Positions 19,081 to 26,421 of a stretch of 41,161 nt of DNA are shown here, one piece after another. Source of the stretch: Pseudonocardia sp. (GTDB lineage Bacteria; Actinomycetota; Actinomycetes; Mycobacteriales; Pseudonocardiaceae). The DNA is taken from the NCBI GenBank assembly GCA_026785945.1, contig JAJAZD010000163.1, positions 1-41,161 of the forward strand, read 5' to 3'. The stretch's first letter is position 1. Every line of letters begins with the position of its first letter. Position numbers and translations under genes: made by a program. The notes beneath the pieces were generated by a model. That model ran no database searches. It was not told where the DNA came from and saw nothing but the letters and a program-made list of their open reading frames with translations.

Positions 19081-19341
19081 TCACAGCCGGTTCGCGACCC
19101 CTTCGGAGGCCTGGATCGCGGCGGCGACGGCCTGCTGCACCTCGGTGATGCTGCCGACCGCCTGCGCGAGCAGCCCGTTGGCCTCGGAGACGTCGGCCTG
19201 CGCGCTGCCCTCGGTGACGCGCAGCAACGCGCCTTGCGCCTGCTCCAGCGAGGAGTGGGCCTGCTGCAGCGCGCCTATGCTCTCCGAGGCCTTGTCGTTG
19301 GCCATCGCGATCCCGGCCCGGACCTCGTCGATACTCGCCAT
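19081..19341 (-). CDS. Small helical protein of the FtsK-like operon (A)
   Basis: An 86-residue, Ala- and Gln-rich protein (MASIDEVRAGIAMANDKASE, then QQAHSSLEQAQGALLR and ITEVQQAVAAAIQASEG). It is predicted as a two-helix hairpin with a TEGSAQAD turn, the size of WXG100 proteins but with no tryptophan. ATG 19341 has AAGGGGAG upstream, the best ribosome site in the operon, and the gene is first in the transcript. Pairing with the 92-residue neighbour as a heterodimer, in the manner of EsxA/EsxB, is a hypothesis from size, order and fold only. Confidence 0.8.
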   Translation of the reverse strand: MASIDEVRAGIAMANDKASESIGALQQAHSSLEQAQGALLRVTEGSAQADVSEANGLLAQAVGSITEVQQAVAAAIQASEGVANRL

Positions 19342-19468
19342 GCCCGAACTCCCCTTGCCGTGCCCCGGATCTTTCCTGGTGAAATCTAGCGGTGTCGGCG
19401 GGCGGCCTCACGTCCCGTCCAGTTCACCTCACCCGCCCGGGGATCGCCACATCAACGGGCCCCCACGA

Positions 19469-20935
19469 TCACGTTCGGCGGACCCCGGAGACCGTCGCGG
19501 CACGGCGGCGGGTGCGGACACCGGACACGGCGTCGAGGACGAGGAGGACGACGAGGCTGACGCCCAGCACGGGCGCGGCCCACCCGACCGCCACCGTCAC
19601 CGCCACGACGCCCAACAGCACCGACAGTGGCAATGTCCGGAGGCCGCCGCGGGGGGCGGCCGCGGTGAGCCGGGCCGAACCGGAGGCGCGGGCGGGCCTG
19701 CGCTGCCACCACATCCGGTAGCCCCAGAAGATCACGCACAGCAGGCCGAGGGCCATCGCCGCGAGCGCGAGCTGGTTGGGCAGCCCGAACAGCAGGCCCA
19801 TGTGGGCCGAGATCCCCAGCGAGGTGAGCTGCGCCGGCAGAGGGAAGTCCTCCCATGCAATGCGCTCGGTCACCTGCCCGGTGAACGGGTCGACCGCGAC
19901 CTTGTCCTTCTGGATGGGCACGCCGTCGGCGTTCTCCTCCACCTGGAAGAGCTCACCCGGCTCCACCGGTGCGGCGACCCGCAGGCGTCCGACCAGGCCC
20001 GCGTCCCGCCCGGCCGCCAGCGCCGCGTCCACGCCGATCGGGGTGGCACCGGCCGGCACGGCGACGGGCGCGGCCTCGAGATCCGGGGTACGGCCGTCCA
20101 ACGCGGTGACCGCTGCGGAGAAGCGCTCACCGGCGTGGGCCGCCCACGTCAGCCCGGTGGCGCTGATGAACAGCAACGCGAACGCCAGCCAGATGCCGGT
20201 CGCGCCGTGCCAGCCCAGCACCCGGGAGCGTCCCGGCCGGGCACCGGCCGGCGGCAGGAGCAGGGCGCGCGCCTTCTTCCCCGCCCGCCGCCGGCCGATC
20301 CACAACGCGAGCCCGCCGAGCACGAGTACCGGGAGCCAGCTCGCGGCGAGTTCGGAGTAGTTCCGCCCGACGTCGCCGAGCAACAGGTTGCGGTGCAGGT
20401 CGTCGAGGGTGGTCTGCAGCGGCCCGTAGTCCGACCACGTGACGAGGGCGCCGCGGACCTCCGCCGTGTACGGGTCGACGTACACGGTGAGCTCACGGTC
20501 GTCGGTGAGGTCGGGCATCGAGAGCACGACCGAGGTCGTCCGCCCGGGGTCCGACGGCACGACGACGGAGGCGAGCGCACCGTCCGGATGCGCGCCGAGA
20601 GCAGCCGCTGCCTGCTCGTCGACGGGACGGGGTGCGCCTGCAGGCTCGGTGAAGAACTGCTCGCGGTAGACCAGGTCGGACAGCTGCGGGCTGAACACGT
20701 AGGCCAGCCCCGTCAGGCAGGCCACGACGAGGAAGGGCGCGACGAGCACACCGGCGTAGAAGTGGATCCGGAGCACGAGCGGGCGCAGGAGGGCCCAGGT
20801 GGAGGGGCGGGCGGGCGCCGTCGTCGCCGGCAGCAGGGTCTGCGGGGGCAGAGCCTGCGGCGGCAGGGTCACGGGCGGCGGGGTCGCGGGTGGAGCGGCC
20901 GGGTCGGGCACGGTGGGTTCGGACGTCGTGGTCAT
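19469..20935 (-). CDS. PepSY-associated TM protein
   Basis: A 488-residue inner-membrane protein of the PepSY_TM family. It has a Pro-rich cytoplasmic N-terminus of about 40 residues, then LRIHFYAGVLVAPFLVVACLT (helix 1), an extracytoplasmic PepSY-like region (VYVDPYTAEVRGALVTW and DDLHRNLLLGDVGR), a second helix (VLVLGGLALWIGRRR), a third (GIWLAFALLFISATGLTWAA), another exterior PepSY region (VDPFTGQVTERIAWEDFPLP) and C-terminal helices. Members are linked to iron-siderophore and copper physiology; some reduce substrates across the membrane. ATG 20935 follows GGGAG; upstream in-frame starts lack one. It is separated by 201 bp from the upstream membrane genes, with a strong hairpin between. 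Confidence 0.88.
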   Translation of the reverse strand: MTTTSEPTVPDPAAPPATPPPVTLPPQALPPQTLLPATTAPARPSTWALLRPLVLRIHFYAGVLVAPFLVVACLTGLAYVFSPQLSDLVYREQFFTEPAGAPRPVDEQAAAALGAHPDGALASVVVPSDPGRTTSVVLSMPDLTDDRELTVYVDPYTAEVRGALVTWSDYGPLQTTLDDLHRNLLLGDVGRNYSELAASWLPVLVLGGLALWIGRRRAGKKARALLLPPAGARPGRSRVLGWHGATGIWLAFALLFISATGLTWAAHAGERFSAAVTALDGRTPDLEAAPVAVPAGATPIGVDAALAAGRDAGLVGRLRVAAPVEPGELFQVEENADGVPIQKDKVAVDPFTGQVTERIAWEDFPLPAQLTSLGISAHMGLLFGLPNQLALAAMALGLLCVIFWGYRMWWQRRPARASGSARLTAAAPRGGLRTLPLSVLLGVVAVTVAVGWAAPVLGVSLVVLLVLDAVSGVRTRRRAATVSGVRRT

Positions 20936-21048
20936 GGCGTTCTCCCAGAAAGGGGGGCGAGGGGCATGCCGCCGGGACGCACCGCGGATCAGGCGCGACA
21001 CACAGGCGCGACCGCGCGGGCGTGCGCCGCGGGCAAGGGGGCAGGGTG

Positions 21049-21072
21049 CTCCGGACCCGGCAGGGTCCGGAG
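21049..21072. terminator. Perfect hairpin between membrane genes (terminator or attenuator)
   Basis: CTCCGGACCC-GGCA-GGGTCCGGAG: a perfect 10-bp stem with a 4-base loop. It lies 65 bp past the stop of the 174-residue membrane protein gene and 114 bp before the PepSY start. There is no T-run, so it could end the DUF5134 transcript or attenuate PepSY. Three copies of GCAGGGT (21041, 21060, 21080) overlap it. Confidence 0.5.
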
Positions 21073-21136
21073 GAGCACGGCAGGGTCGACCGTTCGGTGA
21101 CGAGACCGGACGGGACCGGAACCCGATCAGGACGTG

Positions 21137-21661
21137 TCAGGCGGTGTGCGGGGGCCCGCGTCGCACGACGACGTGACGCAATGGCGGGGCCCTGAACCCG
21201 GCTCGTACGGCGGCGGTGGGCACCGGGGGCATGGCGGCGACGGCGAGTGGTGTCGCGAGGGCGTCCCACCAGTGTGCGAGCCGGGCGGCGACCCGGCGGG
21301 CCGCCGCCCAGAGCCGGCGCTCGCCGACCCGCAGCCACACCGCCATGAACAGCGCGCCCAGGAGGTGCAGGTAGAAGGCGACATCGTGCGGGAGTGCGTC
21401 GCGGGAGGCCGTGTCGGCGGTGGCGTCCAGCACCGGATGCATCACCTGCTGGGCGGCGACCTGGACGCTCGCGATGACGGCCCACCCGCGTTCGCGGCCT
21501 GCCAGCATCCACGACGGCACGGCGATCAGCAGGAACGCCAGCGCGACACCGCCGAGGCCGGGCAGCCCGCCACCGAGAACGTGACCCGCCGCCCCGAGTC
21601 CGACGGCGGCAGCGGCGGACGCGGCGGCCTGAGCGCATCTCGCCGGCGCGACCAGGGCCAC
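21137..21661 (-). CDS. Integral membrane protein of unknown function
   Basis: A 174-residue protein with about three to four hydrophobic helices (AAASAAAAVGLGAAGHVLGG, VALAFLLIAVPSWMLAG, VAFYLHLLGALFMAVWLRVG) and an Arg-rich C-terminus. I do not recognise the family. It starts at GTG 21661, two bases after the stop of the DUF5134 gene, so the two are co-translated. Several histidines (HVLGG, MHPVLD, PHDVAFYLH) lie at helix ends, which would suit a metal-related role but does not prove one. Confidence 0.75.
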   Translation of the reverse strand: MALVAPARCAQAAASAAAAVGLGAAGHVLGGGLPGLGGVALAFLLIAVPSWMLAGRERGWAVIASVQVAAQQVMHPVLDATADTASRDALPHDVAFYLHLLGALFMAVWLRVGERRLWAAARRVAARLAHWWDALATPLAVAAMPPVPTAAVRAGFRAPPLRHVVVRRGPPHTA

Positions 21662-21663
21662 CG

Positions 21664-22404
21664 TTACGCCATGCCCAGCAGCATGTACGCCGTCGCGGCG
21701 CCCATGACGACGTGGCCGGCGGGCTCGATGCGCCTGCGCAGGTCGGGGCGCGTCGTCGTGGCGCCGCTGCTGGTCGGGACGCTGCCGCTGGTCGTGGCGC
21801 CGCTGCTGGTCGGGGCGCCGCCGCTCATCGGGGCGCGGTCGCTCGTCGGGGCACGGTCGCTCGTCGGGGCGCGGTCGCTCGTCGAGACGCCGCCGCTCGT
21901 GGAGGCCACGGAGCGTGCCGGGTCACCGTCCCGGTCGAGGAGGTGTCGCACGGCGTGCGTGACGAAGTACGCGGCCAGCAGGAGTGCGGCGGCGGTGGTG
22001 GCCAGTGCCAGCGGGCCACCGTCGGCCCCGGCGCCGCCGCCGTGGTGCGCCTGCGCCCCGTCACCGGCGGCCGGCGCCCCACCGCCGTCGTGCACGAACC
22101 ACATGAAGACCATCGCCACCGCTCCGACGACGTGATGGCCGGTTTCGCCCTCCCGCAGGCCGACTCGGAGGGCGACCCCCGCGAACCAGGCCCCGATCAG
22201 CGCGAACGCCACGATCCACACACCACTGGGCACCGGGTCGAGCCCCGGAGCGAACATGGCCGCCATCGCGACGGCCATGACCCCGTGGGCCACGCCGACC
22301 GCAGGCTCCACCAACCTGGTGATCATCGCGGCGATGTACCCGACGCCCACGACGAGGCAGAGGATCGCGAGTGCCCCGTCGATCCACCCACTGTCGAGTG
22401 CCAT
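21664..22404 (-). CDS. DUF5134 domain-containing membrane protein
   Basis: A 246-residue membrane protein matching the DUF5134 pattern: WIDGALAILCLVVGVGYIAA, then VGVAHGVMAVAMAAMFAPG, VWIVAFALIGAWFAG and GHHVVGAVAMVFMWFVHDGG. A His/Gly-rich loop (AQAHHGGG) separates it from helix ALATTAAALLLAAYF. A hydrophilic stretch made of TSDRAP repeats then leads to a final helix near the C-terminus. DUF5134 proteins occur beside copper-handling genes in actinobacteria, as I recall. ATG 22404 has GAGGTG just upstream. The frame stays open far upstream, but that region contains tandem repeats and no better start. Confidence 0.85.
   Translation of the reverse strand: MALDSGWIDGALAILCLVVGVGYIAAMITRLVEPAVGVAHGVMAVAMAAMFAPGLDPVPSGVWIVAFALIGAWFAGVALRVGLREGETGHHVVGAVAMVFMWFVHDGGGAPAAGDGAQAHHGGGAGADGGPLALATTAAALLLAAYFVTHAVRHLLDRDGDPARSVASTSGGVSTSDRAPTSDRAPTSDRAPMSGGAPTSSGATTSGSVPTSSGATTTRPDLRRRIEPAGHVVMGAATAYMLLGMA
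21823..21894. repeat. 18-bp tandem repeat inside the DUF5134 gene
   Basis: About four copies of an 18-base unit (GCTCGTCGGGGCGCGGTC on the plus strand) with point differences. They encode the (T/S)SDRAP repeats of the hydrophilic loop. Diverged copies continue to the left to about 21770. Confidence 0.85.
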
Positions 22405-22413
22405 CGTCACCTC

Positions 22414-22458
22414 GTCCGATCGCCTGCTGTCCGATCGCCTGCTGTCCGATCGCCTGCC
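22414..22458. repeat. Three 15-bp tandem repeats in the DUF5134 leader
   Basis: Three copies of GTCCGATCGCCTGCT, the third ending CC instead of CT, followed by a decayed partial copy. They lie between the DUF5134 ribosome site and the predicted promoter region. Copy number would change leader length by 15 bases each. Confidence 0.9.
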
Positions 22459-22511
22459 GTCCGGTCGTCGGCCGTGGACACGCACTGTAAGTGATGTGCC
22501 GAACGCCGCCA

Positions 22512-22526
22512 TACCGTATGGGGGTA
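22512..22526 (-). promoter_or_regulatory. TACC...GGTA palindrome, candidate CsoR/RicR-type operator
   Basis: On the minus strand the site reads TACCCCCATACGGTA, about 110 bp upstream of the DUF5134 start. The TACCC/GGTA arms and C-run resemble operators of copper-responsive CsoR/RicR repressors as I remember them. It sits where a promoter for the DUF5134 transcript is expected. No csoR gene is in the window. Confidence 0.4.
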
Positions 22527-22712
22527 GTGACAGGGAGGCTCCGATGTGTCGGTGACCCAGGACGTCGGCGCCGAGGATCCGGGGCGAACCGGTATGGGCC
22601 GGTGGGCCGCGGCCACCTGACCGCAGCCGGCACCAATGGGCGTCCGGTCGCCGAGAGGACTTGCGTCCGGGCGCCGCGGGGATCAACGTATGCCCATCCC
22701 GCGCCTGATGCG

Positions 22713-22742
22713 GACGCTGCGCCGCGGGACGCTGTGCCGCGG
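22713..22742. repeat. 15-bp tandem duplication upstream of the amidohydrolase gene
   Basis: Two adjacent copies of GACGCTGCGCCGCGG with one mismatch (C to T), ending 17 bases before the start codon and next to the ribosome site. Confidence 0.85.
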
Positions 22743-22759
22743 GGGACGAGGAGGCGGGA

Positions 22760-23617
22760 ATGACCGAGACGGTGGGGCCCGGGGTGGTGCGGGCCGCGAT
22801 CCTGCAGGCGAAGTGGACGGGCGACACGGCGTCCATGATCGAGGTGCACGAGTCCTACGCCCGTACGGCGGCGGAGCAGGGTGCGCAGGTCATGGGATTC
22901 CAGGAGGTCTTCAACGCCCCCTACTTCTGCCAGGTGCAGGAGACCGAGCACTACCGCTGGGCGGAGCCGGTGCCCGACGGCCCCACCGTGGTGCGCATGC
23001 AGGCGCTCGCGCGGGAGACCGGGATGGTGCTCGTCGTCCCGGTGTTCGAGATCGAGGACTCCGGGCACTACTACAACACCGCCGCGGTGATCGACGCCGA
23101 CGGCACGGTGTTGGGCAAGTACCGCAAGCACCACATCCCGCAGGTCAAGGGGTTCTGGGAGAAGTTCTACTTCCGGCCCGGAAACCTCGGCTGGCCGATC
23201 TTCGAGACGGCGGTCGGCCGGATCGGGGTCTACATCTGCTACGACCGGCACTTCCCCGAGGGATGGCGGGCCCTGGGTCTCGCGGGCGCGCAGATCGTGT
23301 TCAACCCGAGCGCGACGAGCCGCGGCCTGTCGTCGTACCTGTGGAAGCTGGAGCAGCCGGCCGCGGCCGTGGCCAACGAGTACTTCGTCGCCGCGATCAA
23401 CCGCGTGGGCGTCGAGGAGTACGGCGACAACGACTTCTACGGCACCAGCTACTTCGTCGACCCGCGCGGGCAGTTCGTCGGCGAGCCCGCCTCGGGGTCC
23501 GACGAGGAGCTGGTCGTCCGCGACCTCGACCTGGGGATGATCGACGAGGTGCGCCGGCAGTGGGCGTTCTACCGCGACCGCCGCCCGGACGCCTACGGAC
23601 CGCTGGTGGAGAGGTGA
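22760..23617 (+). CDS. Nitrilase-superfamily amidohydrolase (beta-ureidopropionase / N-carbamoyl amino acid hydrolase)
   Basis: A 285-residue C-N hydrolase with the complete triad: Glu49 in FQEVF, Lys123 in KYRKHHIP and Cys160 in ICYDRHFPE. Length and the KYRKHHIPQVKGFWEKFYF stretch fit N-carbamoyl-beta-alanine or N-carbamoyl-amino-acid hydrolases, which release CO2 and ammonia from the ring-opened product of a hydantoinase or dihydropyrimidinase. Exactly such an enzyme is encoded two genes downstream. ATG 22760 follows a strong GGAGG. Its stop overlaps the next start by four bases. The 285-residue size makes N-carbamoyl-D-amino acid hydrolase (about 304) a less good fit than beta-ureidopropionase. 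Confidence 0.92.
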   Translation: MTETVGPGVVRAAILQAKWTGDTASMIEVHESYARTAAEQGAQVMGFQEVFNAPYFCQVQETEHYRWAEPVPDGPTVVRMQALARETGMVLVVPVFEIEDSGHYYNTAAVIDADGTVLGKYRKHHIPQVKGFWEKFYFRPGNLGWPIFETAVGRIGVYICYDRHFPEGWRALGLAGAQIVFNPSATSRGLSSYLWKLEQPAAAVANEYFVAAINRVGVEEYGDNDFYGTSYFVDPRGQFVGEPASGSDEELVVRDLDLGMIDEVRRQWAFYRDRRPDAYGPLVER

Positions 23618-24897
23618 GCGAGCTGCTGGCGCGCACCCGCGCCGTCCTCCCCTCCTGGCTGGCGATCTACTTCGCCGAGCCGATCGAGCTCGAGCGCGGT
23701 GAGGGCCGTCACGTCTGGGACGCCGACGGGAACCGCTACCTCGACTTCTTCGGCGGCATCCTCACCACGATGACGGCGCACGCGCTGCCCGAGGTGACCA
23801 AGGCCGTCACCGAGCAGGCCGGGAAGATCATCCACAGCTCCACGCTGTACCTGAACCGGCCGATGGTGGAGCTGGCCGAGCAGATCGCCGCGGTCTCCGG
23901 CATCCCGGACGCCAAGGTCTTCCTCACCACGTCGGGCACCGAGGCGAACGACACGGCGCTGCTGCTGGCCAGCGCGCTGCGGCGGTCCAACCAGATCCTG
24001 GCGCTGCGCAACAGCTACCACGGCCGGTCCTTCTCCACGATCGCGATCACCGGCAACCGGTCGTGGTCCCCGACGTCGCTGTCCCCGTTCCAGACCTACT
24101 ACGTGCACGGCGGGCAGCAGTACCGCTCGCCGTACGCCGGCCTGCCCGACGGTGAGTACGTCGCGGCGTGCGTGGCCGATCTGCGCGAGGTCCTCGACCA
24201 GTCCGGGGGCGACGTCGCGGCGTTCATCGCCGAGCCCGTCCAGGGCGTCGGCGGCTTCACCTCCGGGCCCGACGGGCTGCTCGGCGCCTTCGCGGACGTC
24301 CTGCGCGAGCGCGGGATCCTGTGGATCTCCGACGAGGTGCAGACCGGTTGGGGACGCACCGGCGAGCACTTCTGGGGCTGGCAGGCCGCCGGCGCCACAC
24401 CCGACATCGTCACGTTCGCGAAGGGCATCGGGAACGGGCTGTCCATGGGCGGGGTGATCGCCCCCGCCGCGATCATGGACTCCCTCGGCGCCAACTCGAT
24501 CTCGACCTTCGGCGGCTCGCCCCTGACCTCGGCCGGCGCGCTGGCCAACCTGCGCTACCTGCTCGACCACGACCTGCAGGCCAACGCCGCCCGCCACGGC
24601 CCGCCGCTGCTGGCCGGGTTGCGACAGATCGGGTCCCCGATCGTGGGCGACGTCCGGGGCAAGGGCCTGATGATCGGCATCGAGCTGGTCCGACCGGGCA
24701 CCGGCACACCCGGCGAGCCGGCCCCCGAGCTGGCCACGGCCGTGCTGGAGGCCTGCAAGCGCCGCGGCCTGCTGGTGGGCAAGGGCGGGCTGCACGGGAA
24801 CGTGCTGCGTATCGCCCCGCCGCTCACCCTCACCGCCGACGAGGCCGCCGAGGGGCTGACCGCGCTCGCCGCGTCGGTCCGAGAGGTCACGCCGTGA
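23614..24897 (+). CDS. PLP-dependent class III aminotransferase (omega-amino acid or alanine-glyoxylate type)
   Basis: A 427-residue fold-type I transaminase. Seen: the substrate-entry N-terminus, LTTSGTEANDTALLLA, NSYHGRSFSTIAITGN, ISDEVQTGWGRTG and the Schiff-base lysine K270 in TFAKGIGNG. Class III enzymes move the amino group of beta-alanine, GABA or similar compounds to pyruvate, glyoxylate or 2-oxoglutarate. In this operon it would take beta-alanine (or a 2-substituted homologue) made by the preceding hydrolase to malonate semialdehyde. GTG 23614 overlaps the previous stop (GTGA). The long open frame upstream belongs to the hydrolase shadow. Confidence 0.92.
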   Translation: MSELLARTRAVLPSWLAIYFAEPIELERGEGRHVWDADGNRYLDFFGGILTTMTAHALPEVTKAVTEQAGKIIHSSTLYLNRPMVELAEQIAAVSGIPDAKVFLTTSGTEANDTALLLASALRRSNQILALRNSYHGRSFSTIAITGNRSWSPTSLSPFQTYYVHGGQQYRSPYAGLPDGEYVAACVADLREVLDQSGGDVAAFIAEPVQGVGGFTSGPDGLLGAFADVLRERGILWISDEVQTGWGRTGEHFWGWQAAGATPDIVTFAKGIGNGLSMGGVIAPAAIMDSLGANSISTFGGSPLTSAGALANLRYLLDHDLQANAARHGPPLLAGLRQIGSPIVGDVRGKGLMIGIELVRPGTGTPGEPAPELATAVLEACKRRGLLVGKGGLHGNVLRIAPPLTLTADEAAEGLTALAASVREVTP

Positions 24898-24949
24898 GCG
24901 CCACCGACGCCCGTGCGCGCACGACAACGATCCGGCGACGACCCGCGCG

Positions 24950-24984
24950 CACGACCGCACGATGCAACACGACCGCACGATGCA
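24950..24984. repeat. Short direct repeat before the hydantoinase gene
   Basis: The 16-base string ACGACCGCACGATGCA occurs at 24951 and again at 24969, period 18, ending just before the GGAGG of the hydantoinase gene. The rest of the 97-bp gap holds only CGCGCACGAC-like sequence. Confidence 0.85.
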
Positions 24985-24994
24985 GGAGGCAACG

Positions 24995-26419
24995 ATGAGC
25001 ACGACCGTCATCCGCAACGGGCTGGTCGTCACCGCGTCCGACGAGACGGCCGCCGACGTGCTGATCGACGGCGAGCAGGTCGTCGCGCTCGCCGCGTCGG
25101 GGTCCACGGTCGCGCAGGGCTGGACGGCCGACACCGTCCTCGACGCGACCGGCCGCTACGTCATCCCTGGCGGCGTGGACGCCCACACGCACATGGAGCT
25201 GCCCTTCGGCGGCACGTTCGCCTCCGACACGTTCGAGACGGGCACCCGCGCCGCGGCCTGGGGCGGGACCACGACGATCATCGACTTCGCGGTGCAGGCG
25301 TCCGCGGCGAGCCGCGCGGACGGCAGAGCCGGGTCGCTGCGCGAGGGCCTCGACGCCTGGCACGCCAAGGCCGAGGGCGAGTGCGCGATCGACTACGCGT
25401 TCCACATGATCATGGCGGACGTGAACGAGGGCTCCCTCAAGGAGATGGGGACCCTCGTCGGCGAGGGGATCACCAGCTTCAAGCTGTTCATGGCCTACCC
25501 GGGCGTGTTCTACAGCGACGACGGCAAGATCCTGCGCGCGCTGCAGAAGGGCGCCGAGACCGGCGGGCTGATCATGATGCACGCCGAGAACGGCATCGCG
25601 ATCGACGTCCTCGTGGAGCAGGCGCTCGAGCGGGGCAACACCGACCCGCGCTACCACGGGGTCGTGCGCCACGCGCTGCTGGAGGCCGAGGCGACCAGCC
25701 GGGCGATCAAGCTCGCGCAGGTGGCGGGCGCCCCGATCTACATCGTGCACCTGTCCGCCGCCGAGGCCCTCGACGAACTGACGCGGGCGCGCGACCAGGG
25801 CATCAACGCGTTCGCCGAGACGTGCCCGCAGTACCTCTACCTGTCCACCGACGACCTGGCCCGGCCCGGGTTCGAGGGCGCCAAGTACGTCTGCTCGACG
25901 CCCCTGCGCCCCGTCGACCACCAGGCCGCGCTGTGGCGGGGGCTGCGCACCGGCGATCTCTCGGTGGTGAGCACCGACCACTGCCCGTTCTGCTTCAAGG
26001 GACAGAAGGAGCTGGGCGTCGGGGACTTCTCCAAGATTCCCAACGGGCTGCCGGGCGTCGAGACGCGGATGGACCTGCTGCACCAGGCCGTGCTCGACGG
26101 GCACATCGGACGCCGCCGGTGGATCGAGATCGCCTGCGCCACCCCGGCGAGGATGTTCGGGCTCTACCCCCGCAAGGGCACGATCGCCCCCGGTTCCGAC
26201 GCCGACGTGGTGATCTACGATCCGGCCGCGGTGCAGGTGATGAGCGCGCAGACGCACCACATGAACGTCGACTACTCCTGCTACGAGGGCAGGTCGATCA
26301 CCGGCAGGGCCGAGACGGTCCTGTCCCGGGGCCGCGTGATCGTCGATCGCGGGGAGTACCTCGGCGCGAAGGGCCACGGCCGCTTCCTGCGCCGCGACAC
26401 CTGCCAGTACCTGAGGTGA
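24995..26419 (+). CDS. hydA: Dihydropyrimidinase / D-hydantoinase
   Basis: A 474-residue cyclic amidohydrolase. The metal site is complete: DAHTHMELPFGG (H64, H66), carbamylated lysine K163 in SFKLFMAYPG, HAENG, IVHLSAAEA and Asp328 in STDHCPF. It opens dihydrouracil, dihydrothymine or 5-substituted hydantoins to N-carbamoyl amino acids. ATG 24995 has GGAGG seven bases upstream; ATG 24962 lies within the direct repeat and lacks a ribosome site. The neighbouring ureidopropionase and transaminase make a pyrimidine or hydantoin degradation route likely. No dihydropyrimidine dehydrogenase gene is in the window. Confidence 0.95.
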   Translation: MSTTVIRNGLVVTASDETAADVLIDGEQVVALAASGSTVAQGWTADTVLDATGRYVIPGGVDAHTHMELPFGGTFASDTFETGTRAAAWGGTTTIIDFAVQASAASRADGRAGSLREGLDAWHAKAEGECAIDYAFHMIMADVNEGSLKEMGTLVGEGITSFKLFMAYPGVFYSDDGKILRALQKGAETGGLIMMHAENGIAIDVLVEQALERGNTDPRYHGVVRHALLEAEATSRAIKLAQVAGAPIYIVHLSAAEALDELTRARDQGINAFAETCPQYLYLSTDDLARPGFEGAKYVCSTPLRPVDHQAALWRGLRTGDLSVVSTDHCPFCFKGQKELGVGDFSKIPNGLPGVETRMDLLHQAVLDGHIGRRRWIEIACATPARMFGLYPRKGTIAPGSDADVVIYDPAAVQVMSAQTHHMNVDYSCYEGRSITGRAETVLSRGRVIVDRGEYLGAKGHGRFLRRDTCQYLR

Positions 26420-26421
26420 GC

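Noticed and set aside
22404-22836. Longer N-terminus for the DUF5134 protein reading through the 15-bp repeats
   Set aside because: The frame is open, but the added residues are Arg/Ser/Asp repeats with no ribosome site, and ATG 22404 has GAGGTG just before a typical membrane start.
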